NCBI GenBank assembly: GCA_003260075.1
Contig: QLIY01000236.1
Location: 62,001-126,000, forward strand
DNA: 64,000 nucleotides
DNA from: Phallusia mammillata
Taxonomy: Eukaryota; Chordata; Ascidiacea; Phlebobranchia; Ascidiidae
Direction: 5' to 3'
Shown: piece after piece, positions 1-11,100 of the stretch
Numbering within the stretch: the first letter of the stretch is position 1
Layout of the letters: each line of letters starts with the position of its first letter
Notes under the pieces: generated by a model
Told to the model about the DNA's origin: nothing
What the model saw: only the letters and a program-made list of their open reading frames with translations
The model's database searches: none
Translations under genes and position numbers: made by a program

Positions 1-2022
1 TACCATATGTGGGAATCCTTTGTGGAGACCGGCTTCGGTATGACACCTTCAATAGACCTGACGTACTATAATAAACTGTATCACAGTTTAACTATTTGGT
101 TTTTTAATATGTTTGTGTACATTGGATGCCTTTTAAAACAAACGTAATTAAGGACGGGCTTCTATGTACACGTGTCATTTTTCTGATGTATATTATGTAA
201 CCCCTGCCAACGTGTTTTCTCTTGGGTTTTTTTTTTCCCCCCCCCCCATTTTTCTGATGTATATTATGTAACCCCTGCCAACGTGTTTTCTCTTTGTTTT
301 TGTTGTTGTTGACCATGTACAGGTGTGACAAAGTCTGTACAGAAATAAACAAGTTAAGGTTTGCATTGAGAATGATGCATTTGCTGTTCAGCTGCTTTAC
401 AGTTTGGATAACGCATTGAAAATGTATGGTAACCTGTATTAGGAATAAACAAAACCGAAGCAAAGCAATATAAATGAAACTCAGCAAAACAGTGAAAAAT
501 CGACATAAAAACAGCATATATGGATGTATATCGGATTGAAAAATTGTAAACACAGTGGTTTATAACATACAAATTAGGTAATATGGAACTGCAATGCAAA
601 TTTATAACTGATAAGGTATACCTGAAAGTATTAAGGCCCACTGCTTACTTTTAATGAATGTATGAGAAAAGGTTACTGATCCTACTTTTTATTTTAAAAA
701 GGTTTAAAAAGTTTGCGTACAGTTTATCCAACAAAAACGTTTTTTCGTTGTACGCAATAGTTTATAGATGGGCCTTAATACCTACACATACCTTATGAAG
801 ACTTTTTAAAGCAAATTAAAAAAGTTTTTTGTGACAAAAGGTAATTTGGAAAAGTTTTTTAGTTGCAAAAATGTTGCACAGTTCTGCCCGCAAAGACGTA
901 AATAAAGTAAAATTGACGTAGCAATAAACACTGCAAATTATAACAGGGGGTTTTGCTAGGAGGTAATTTTTGTCAACAGAATGCATAAAAACAGAACACT
1001 TTGGATACGGATAGACGGACACGTTTACGATAAACACTTTGATGTTGATATTTGGATGGTACTAAAGCTAAATTGGAAGGAAACACACAAAAACGATTTC
1101 TTAGGCACGTTTCATTTTAAGGAGGGATTTTTTCGCAATCCAGTTATAAAACCAAGGAAACTCATGTCAAAACGTTTAAACCCATTTTTAGAACAATTAG
1201 GGTTAATACTTTTTATAGTTTCTGATTTACATAATTTTTCTTAAAATGTAAAGTTTTACTGTTAGTTTGTACAATAAACATAAATTATTGCTGGATAACG
1301 GCACATTTAGGCGTTATTTATTTGTAAAAAAGATATCTCATATTTGCATTACTAGAAAATGCAGTCTGCATTAATCCCCATTTTACAAGCGTATATTGAT
1401 AAAAATACTGTCAGCACAACAATGCGTTTTACAGTTCCAAGCTATGCGACAGGAAATTTAACACAGGCAAAGAGGAAGCTTCATTACGTTAAGGAAGGTG
1501 GCGAAGCCATTAATCAACTAAGGGGTCAATTGAGAACACGTTTCCAGTTAATGTTGACAAAACGGTGTTGTGTGAACGGCCAGTTTACAATCCGCTGTAC
1601 CTGTTTCTGTCCTTAGAAGACACAACAAGGTGTAACAAATTATTTAGTGATAGGTTTGGGAATGTAACATCTGAAGACTAACATATAAATATTGAATAGA
1701 GGAGTCTCAGTTTCTGGGTTGGATTCGGTAAAACGCCTCGAATATGCCTGGTATACTTCGATTAAATATGTGATGTTGATAAATTACGATTATCAAATAA
1801 CTATAGTGTAAGTATCCCAAGTAGAAAATCGATGCATCATGCGAAATGTATTAAATTTCCCAAAGGTGCTGGATAAAAACAATGGCCACACGTGTTATAG
1901 TTTAACCAACAGTAACTTTAACTGAGTAGGCATACAATAAACAAAATAACAAGCAACAGCCATTTATAACTGAGTAAAACTTAACAGTTTATAAGCGTAA
2001 AAAAATGAAACGTTTATCGAAA
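1..2022. other. Intergenic DNA downstream of the WD40 gene
   Basis: I see no supportable gene here. Open frames are short, AT-rich and lack splice or domain support. It holds the first C-run duplication (176-293) and would contain the 3' UTR of the WD40 gene that ends at 2023 on the minus strand; TTTATT (AATAAA on the minus strand) occurs near 1316. Confidence 0.6.
176..293. repeat. C-run junction 1: 46-bp tandem copy
   Basis: Copy at 176-222, eleven C at 237-247, second copy at 248-293 (core CTGATGTATATTATGTAACC). Confidence 0.85.
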
Positions 2023-2139
2023 TTATCTCATCGCGGACGGTTTGTTTTCTTCCTCATTCATGTTTGCTCGTCTACGTCTCATCGGACGTCGGTAAGCATT
2101 CCAAATGCGAATTGTTTTATCCCATGAGCCCGATACATA
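2023..2139 (-). CDS. WD40 gene exon 16 (last)
   Basis: GTACAG acceptor. Encodes YVSGSWDKTIRIWNAY, then a basic tail (RRPMRRRR) and stop TAA at 2025-2023. The protein ends 23 residues after the last WD strand. Confidence 0.9.
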   Translation of the reverse strand, partial: YVSGSWDKTIRIWNAYRRPMRRRRANMNEEENKPSAMR

Positions 2140-5100
2140 CTGTACGAAATTTAAGAGGCATATTGAATGCATATTACCAGACCCTGGGGATAACTAGTTC
2201 ACACATTTCTTAAATAATCCTATTTTTAAGTGGCTTTTAAAAAAATCAAATTTTTGGAAAAAAAATTGAATGATTTTCATCATGTTTCGATTTGCTGCCA
2301 TTTACAAACAATATCAGCAATGTTATGAACAACAGCACCAGTCTCTTAATTACTTAAGCTTTCCATATTATACATGTATTTTCAGGCAGAAACACATTGG
2401 TCCCTGTTATATAGGACTGTTGATTAGTTCGGGTCAGGTAAAATACGTGCCAAAATGTTTGGGTTACAGCAGATTTTTTGCATGTAGTTTGCGATTTGAA
2501 TAATTTTTTTTTGTTACTGGCTAAACAATGAAAAAAAAAACGACACTAAACAATGACACTTTTCTGCAAAACTGCAATCGACTCTGAAGCGGTTAATATG
2601 GCAACCTCTCGCACTAAAGTTGCTTATAATGCAAAAAACGTAATTAAATGAAAAAAACTATTCAAAATACTACAAAACTAAGCCCAGTAGCAGACAAGGG
2701 GTCTACAACATACCTGCGATCTTTCCACCACGTGTACAATGCTTCTGATATTTTCCGTGTGTCCAATGTTTGTTTGCATCAAGTTACAAGTCTCCATATC
2801 GTAAACCCTTTAGTAGAGCAAAATTTGAGCTGGTGAAAACCCTAACCCGAACCGCCTAGTGATTTTTTCGCGAACGGTCGGACTGCACGTGATTCGTTGT
2901 AGCCTTTTGGCGCCATTTAGTGAGCGTTAAAATTAAAGACCAAACTTGCAACGTTAGACTTTCGTCAGTACGATATTATTGGTGTATCAATTTTGAGAGC
3001 CATTAAAAAAATTATTACCCTCACTTTGGCAAATTTGTTGGAAAAATGCTCAAAAGTTATTGTAGCGTAGACATTAGGTGTAAACCCGACCACGAAAAAA
3101 ATACTTTTGTCCATTTTGAAATTAAAAATTGATGTCCTAAATTTGGATTTGTAAGAAACAGATGTAGATTTCTTACTTAATAACATTCTCCACCGCTGCC
3201 ACGATGGATCCGTTCACTTTATCGATGCAGAGTGAACTAACAGCGCCTTGTGTGGTAAGAGTGTGTTCGCACGACATTCCATCCGCAGTCTGCGAATAGA
3301 GTATTTGCATGGTTAATATAATGGGAATTGCTAGAAAAAATCGTTGGCAACTAAGTCGGTTCTAAAGTGGCCTTTCTAATTCCACCCGTGGTGGCGATGC
3401 TTGTCAGTCATCTTTCCTTGCATTTGAGACATGAGAAAGAACCAACTTAAGGCAGGTTACGCATAATAATATCGGATGAAAAATACCCAGAAAACGTTGG
3501 AAAAACATGGCATATCTGAATACCCACAGAAACCGATAATGTCCACGAGTCTAAATATCCCTATTTTCAATCCTTTTCGATTATCATTTGAAAAGTATTT
3601 GTTAAAAGTCAAGTATTTGGGGCATGTTGTAGAGAATGATCGACTTTGGCTTGTTAGGTAAATTTTCACACCTAAATTCGGAAATGAATGGAAACTGAAA
3701 ACACACCGTAACCCAAAACTTCTGCCTTAATAACATTGAATGATGAAACTAATGGCCCAAATAGACGTAAAAAGCGGCATGCTGTATTTTTTAAACGCTT
3801 CGGCAACGTTGCCGTCGCTTGTTACGTCTATTGGGGCCGTTATTTTCATCATTAAACATATGAACAGATCCGTATAGATATAGATGGAATATTTTTGGTA
3901 TTTACCCAGATTTTAATTGTTCCATCCTCAGATCCTGTGATCCACTTATCGTAAACCGGATTCCACCGCACTGCCGTGATTTCGAGCTCATGACCTTGCA
4001 AGGTGTTGCGCATGCGCATTTCGCTTCCCTTCGGGCTGAACTCCCGGATGTACACCATGCCGTCGCTACTCGAGTAGGCAAACTCGTTCCTGGAAACCAA
4101 AGATTCCACTCTTGCTGCACTGAATTCACCTTTCGCAATTGTTAAAAATAGACCTCGGTACTATCGCAAGCAACACAGTAAGTCGGTTAGACCTAACTTT
4201 ATATTCCATGCGTTTATAACTGCATGTCACAAAAGTCTTATCGAACGTGTGGAAGAAAGGGCACAATCATAATAGACAAGTCCGTAACACAATGCCTTCT
4301 AAGGCTTGGACCACTGTTTCTTAACCTGGGCGTCGCGCAGACAGTTATACGGGTAAAACAAAAATTGTATCCATGATTTTTAGTATAAGAACTCGCATTT
4401 CACTTTGACATGAAATGTCATAATTGAATTGCACAGCAAAAAGGCTGACATCACATTGACATTACACATTTTGGTCGTGTGCTTGTAATGTCGCGAACGG
4501 TTTAATGTTCAAATATCCGTAAAGAAATTCGCAGCTGAACAGGTTAAGAAACACTGCCCACTAAGGACTAATATAACGCTTTCGAAAACGTAAAATAGTT
4601 GATCTTTTCACAATGGTAACAAAAATTTCAAGACAAACTTTCATTTTTGTTTTAAACAATATTCAAGAACCTTGTCGGGCAATATTCCATGTCGATGATG
4701 ACGCCATCACAAGCCAGCTCTTCCTCGAGCCGTTCTTCCTCGCGATTCACATCTTCACCACCCTCTACGTCACACGTGACGTCAGTGTCATGTGGTGCCG
4801 TGTTACGAAAGCAATCCTCCAGTTTACCAGTCTCCAAACACCAGATTAATATGCGCCGATCCCAACCGCCAGAAATCTTAAAGAATGACGTCATTAATAA
4901 CGTGACGTCATAGGTCAGATTGTGTTTCTGGGGGGCAATAACGTCATATTTGCCCAACCACGGACATTACCGCGGTTAATTGTTTCTCTATTTGCATGAA
5001 TAGATTTATGAGGGCAATTTAAACTTTGACGTAGGGGATTGACGCAACGACGATATAGGAAAATTCCGAAACTCTGCTGACCCTGCAAAGCAGTATGAGT

Positions 5101-8100
5101 TTGCTTGTAACCAATGTTGTGTAAATTATTGAATTCCAGCATTTGCCTAATACTAAATTGTAACTTCTGACATTATTGCGACAATTAGGTGTTGCCCCTC
5201 TGTATAGTGACGTCACTTATTATATGTGTTGTGACGTCACTTATAGTATAGATTGTTACATCACTTGTCGTATAGCCCATGTATTGTCACATCAGTTTTC
5301 GTGCGGAATCAAAAGTTGGTAAATATTTCAGATCGCTTCGGTTAAAATATTCAAGAGTAGGCACACGACAAGCAAATATACCTTACGACTTACCAGGTAA
5401 GTACATGAGTATAGATCTGGGTTGTGAACTACAGCTAGAGCTGTCACACAACTGGCGTGTCCGATAAACACGTTCTTGCATATAAACCCGGCCACGCGAT
5501 TGGTCACTGAGTCACGCGTCATTGAATCCGCTGGGGGCGTGGCTGGAGCCTCCCCCCCCCCAAGGCTGACATCACATTGACATTACACATTTTGGTCGTG
5601 TGCTTGTAAAAATCGCGAACGGTTTAATGTTCAAATATCCGTAAGGAAATTCGCAGCTGAACAGGTTGCCCCCCCCCCAACTTTGACGTAGGGGATTGAC
5701 GCAACGACGATATAGGAAAATTCCGACACTCTGTTGACCCTGCAGTATGAGTTTGCTTGTAACCAATGTTGTGTAGATTCATGAAATTCCAGAGTTTGTC
5801 TATATAATAGATTATTGTCATTTATCAACGTGTTGCGACAACTAGATGTTGTCATTCTGTAGTGACGTCACTTGTCGTATGTGTTGTGACGTCACTTATC
5901 GAATACTTAATGACGTCACTTGTCGTATGTGTTGTGATGTCACTTATCGAATACTCAAAGACGTCACTTGTCGTATGTGTTGTGACGTCACTTATCGAAT
6001 ACTCGATGACGTCACTTGTCGTATCGCCCTTGTATTGTGACGCCATTTGTCGTGTAAATCGTGTGGTAAATATTTCAGTTCGCTTCGGTTCAAATATTTA
6101 AAAATAGGCAGACAAGCAAACATACCTTATCGAAAATCGACTTACCAGGTAAGTACATGAGTAGAGATCTGGGTTGTGAACTACAGCTAGAGCTGTCACA
6201 CAACTGGCGTGTCCGATAAACACGTTCTTGCATATAAACCCGGCCACGCGATTGGTCACTGAGTCACGCGTCATTGAATCTGCTGGGGGCGTGGCTGGAC
6301 CCTACGCAAAAACTTCCAAAATTTAAGCATAATTTTACATACAATCCGTTTTTTAGTTTGTTAATATATAGGCCTGAATTTGAAATAGTGTTTACACTTA
6401 AAACCCTGCGAGAGTATTACCTTCAGCAAAAGCGATTCGTAATAAAGGCCAAAACCTAACACGAATGTATACTAAAGGCTGTACAATTCATAACAAAATA
6501 GCTTTAATGTAATTGTTTTATTTTTTTCGTAAGGTTCGAACCCAAGACGCTCCTGGGGACGAATCCCAATCAAGTTTTTTTTATGAATGTATATGGGTCA
6601 GGCGCGCCTGATCATTCGGCCAAGCTCCTGCCCAAAATGTAAATGTTCTAGTGGTGCGTTACAGGAATGTAACTTTTCAACAAACCAATGGGTACAAACC
6701 CCAGTTTTATCGGAGGTGTTTTTGTTTTGTTTCTCATCATTTTGGTTGTCGTCCATTGTCAAGTTGTTGTTCAGTTGATCGATCACGGCGTCATCCACGT
6801 CACGTGCGGCGCCGGCGTCTGGCGTTTGTGGCGTCACAGCTGTTCGGTTTACCTCAAGAAGAACATTGAACTTGCTGTGGAAAACATACCAAATGTTTAT
6901 TGTATGGTAACAAATTGTACATGATGGAGGTGTCTAGTATAGGACTTAGAAACGTAGGCATGTCATAATAAAAATGCTGGAAGAGCTACAGGTTTGTTGA
7001 TACGTTATGTACACGTTTCGCAGATCTACTTAGATCTACTTTATAGTCATATATACGGTAAACCTCGGTTAATCCGGATCTTTGTCTAATTCTGATAAAA
7101 TCGAAGGTATAAATGTAATGCAATGTGGTAAGGCTTTAACTAAACGACATCGGATAAAACGGATATTCGTCTATTCCGATCAAATTTTTGATCCAAACGG
7201 GTCCGGATTACCCGAGGTTTACCGTATATGAATGAAAATCATTTTAAAATCATTCCCCCCCCCCATATTCGTCTATTCCGATCAAATTTTTGATCCAAAC
7301 GGGTCCGGATTAACCGAGGTTTACTGTGTATGAATGAAAATCATTTTGCGTGTAACTAGTTGCATGAACAGACAAACATACAAAACAAATACGATAGTGC
7401 ACATATTTTCACACTTACTCGTTCGTTTCAGTGTTTTCCTCCTTATCCGGAGTCAACCGCGTGAGGGCGCTGACAGCAGCATAATCGAATCCCCATAAAT
7501 ATATGTTTCCGTCCTCAGAAGCAAGCACCAGCAAATCAAGATGCTCCACGTAAATACATCGCAACAACGAGATGTTCGAACTGTACACAATTGCTTATCT
7601 TAGTAATAGGTGTGTGCAAAGTTGACCCTAAACTCTAGAAAACTTAAAATGTAGAACCCGGACCTTTAATAGTCTATTTGTAAAACAGAATATAGAGCAG
7701 GCATTTTTTGAAATAGGTACAATTTGCTTGGTAGTTAAAAGCTGCTTCAAATTTACCCATAGTTAACAGAAAAAGCTGGAGTTTTATCCCGTTTAAAATA
7801 AAAAACAAATGTACAGTTGACTGCACAAATTCGTTAAACACCCTCCACAACTCACAAACCATACAAAAATCCGTGTAGACGGTATTTGTTACAAATAATT
7901 TGATAAGTATCCCCCCCCCCAAAAAACAAATGTACAGTTGACTGCACAAATTCGTTAAACACCCTCCATAACTCACAAACCATACAAAAATCCGTGTAGA
8001 CGGTATTTATTACAAATAATTTGATAAGTTGCGGCCTATACTGCAGTGAAAGAGTTTATTCACAGGTGTTTAACAAAAGAGGTTGTATTCTACATTGCTC

Positions 8101-11100
8101 ATGAGCAATGCAGTCTGGGTGTATTGTTTATGTTATGACCAGCCGTATGTGAAAGAGTTACTCTTAAAAGTCATGTAGTGATAACAAACAAACCACATGG
8201 CACTGCAATACCCATACTGCACCACTCCCAAAACGTGGCATAGCCCAACATACGCACTGATGACGTCACAATCATTACTCTTCACCAAAGAGGAATTCAA
8301 GTCTTTTGAAGCCGCCATTTTTTGAATCAACTTAACGGTCAAGCCCGAACTTTCAAAATGGCGTCGCCGGAGGCAATGGATGCGAATTCCCACGTAGCAG
8401 ATTTAGAAGGACGCGTGTTGGGGGTTTATGACGCAGATACCATCGAGCCCTGCGCGGCGCAACAATAAATTCTTGAAGGCCTTTTGTTTTCTTAGAAGGC
8501 GTTCTGCTGGTTTAATTGCCGGGTTCGATTTCGAACAATTCCCCTGATACCGTCATAATATTTGTCAATTTCGCAGTGCTGTTTTCTAATATTGAGAACG
8601 ACCCGCACAATTTTATTTTCTCAACGGCACAATTTGATTCTCTCAACGCCTATTCTGTTTCGTTTTTTTGGAATAGTAAATCGTTCGCTCTAAAAAAATA
8701 GCGTTTTGTAGGAACGTTTTTCATAAAGTTTATTAGGAACAACAGTTTGTGCTCATCATTGCTCCAACAATGTCCAAACTTACAAAAAAGTACAGCAGTT
8801 ATGACAAGATTTTTGCTGCCCCCCCCCCCCAGTTTGTGCTCATCATTGCTCCAACAATGTCCAAACTTACAAAAAAGCATAGCAGTTATGGAAAGATTTT
8901 TGCTGTTTTGAAAGCCACAAGCCAACATTATGAAGCAACTCTAAATGTAAAGTTGCGACTGATCTTGGAGTTTGCAAATGACCAGCAGCTTGCACAGCGC
9001 GATACAGCAAACGCGACAAGCGACACGTCCGCGCGAATTGGGTCAATTAGCGGCTCCAACGCGCCCTGGAAGCCGGCACTAATCCGCTCTTCACACGGGC
9101 CAGGCTCGAACTGGCAAACACAAACTTTGGGGCACAAGGCTCGAAGACCTCAGTTTGAACTGACGCCATTTTGTTTGCACAACACCCTCGGCTGCTGAGG
9201 ACGTGACACCCCTTCCTGCGTGACGTAACAATGCGGTGTGACGTCACGTGATGCGGAAAACAGGACAGGACGCGGCGAATGCGATTGGGGACGAAAGGAA
9301 ACGCAATGTTCCGGCCAGAACGGGGAATCCAGCATATGCATGTGTTGTCGATTTTTCGTTGCTCGGCCTGGTGTTTTTGTTGTCGCTAAACGGAGCGGAA
9401 CGGAAATGTATTCGTCATCGCTGCTACCGGTGATGACGCGTCAACCGGTCAGCGATTCGTGGCATTCTGTTTTCAGTGGACATTCATGCACAGATTGAAG
9501 CAATCTACTAAACCTTCTTTTCTGAAGTCAAATTTTAATCAATCCTGTTCGGATTCATTTTTAAATTTGATTAACGCGAATTTAAATGACGTCACCCGCC
9601 GATGACATCATTGTCACGGTTGGACGATGGTTAACGATGTGGGACGTATGTTCATCGAAAAAAAAACCACACAAACAGCATCTGTCCACTATGGTTTTGT
9701 TTGGCGCCAAAACACGAAAAGTAAGGTCACGTGATCTCACAAGCGGGCAAAATTCGATTTCACGCATGACCTACTTTCAACCCTGGGTTTTCTGTTAGTT
9801 GCCTTTTCTGGTGGCAATTTTGATGGAGTGTTTAATGTATGTGTTAAGATAAAAGGCACAAACATAATTGTATCAAAATATTAAACAAATTAAGATCTAC
9901 ATGTACAAACATTAGCAATACAATTTACCCCCACATTATGCTGCGTCCGCCATTTTGATTTTGTTATTGTTGGAAAAGTTTCCAAACAATTACGTAAGTT
10001 TAGTTTAGTTCCGAATAGTATCGTAATTTTTGTCTATGTTCTAGTTGTGTTATATTATTTTAATTTAAATCAAGATATTAGTATAAGTATTCCGGCAAAA
10101 AAGTACGATGAGTTTAGAATTAATAGAAACACAATGGAACATTACCAGGTATATCATTCAAGAAAACACATTTAAATAGAGGTATGAACCTATCACATTA
10201 TTTCAACACTTATTTTATCAACAATTTTTCACGCAAAACGTCAAATTGCGACCTTACAGGATTATGACATGAGAACAAAAGGTGTCGATTACCCGAAAAT
10301 CGTATGCTACTGTCAAAGGCGCGAGGACAAAGCCGCCAGGTAAACGATAAAAGATAAGATCCAAAGGGAATGCGGGGCGATAATTAGACCTCGCTGTCTG
10401 GACTTCTTCTTTGCGTTGCGAAATCGCCAAACCAAACAATGCACGATGGCCTGCCTGGCGATTTTCGAGGAAGCAGCCTTGATTGGTCTGGAGCGATACT
10501 GGGCAGGGAAAAGGCACCGGGCGCAAAAGGTGAGCTTTATAAGCGCTCGGCCTGGTCAGTTGGATATGTCATTCGAGTTCAGCGTCTCAAGCATCATAAC
10601 AACAAGCTCAGTAAGCGTGAGAATAACGACGACTCCGGTATTGTATGGCGAGGTTATTGAGTCATATAGGCTCTGCGGTTAAAAAGATTAGTTTTTTTTC
10701 GCTTTAGGAGTTTGCGCTTATGCAATGCTTTAAATGTAGGTACTTCGCGATTTTATATGAAGACGGTTTAATTTCTGAGCCCCGTAGCATTCGCAGAGAC
10801 TTAATATTTTGCTGTAAATTTTGTAATGGTAAGGTCCATAGTTTCTAAAATTCGTACCGAGAAATAGGCAACGCCACGAAATGTCGTTCTTGTTTACATT
10901 GGGCCCGCGTCGTGCTCGTATCAGTTTTGTTTACATATATCGGGCAACATCGCCAAAATGCTGTGAGTTTCCGGCAGCTGTGTGTGTCGAGCAATGCAGT
11001 TTTCGGCGCACAACAAAAAACTCTGGGCAACTCTGTCAGGAACTTAGAATGAACAGGCTTCGTGCAACTGCTGCAGAAACAAGCCTGGCATCTCTAAGTC

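Larger units (their letters stand above)
4441..6302. repeat. C-run junctions 2-3: composite A/B duplication
   Basis: Segment A (4441-4545) and segment B (5022-5551) recur as A' (5562-5668) and B' (5679-6302). C-runs lie at 5552-5561 and 5669-5678. The 476 bp between A and B are missing between A' and B', replaced by ten C. The copies differ by substitutions and by minisatellite length. Confidence 0.9.

Noticed and set aside
8521-8545. B-box-like GGGTTCGATTTCGAAC
   Set aside because: No A box or acceptor stem at tRNA spacing on either strand.
8749-9198. 149-codon open frame through a C-run
   Set aside because: It reads through the C-run, and the two copies differ mostly by residue-changing substitutions. 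No domain seen.
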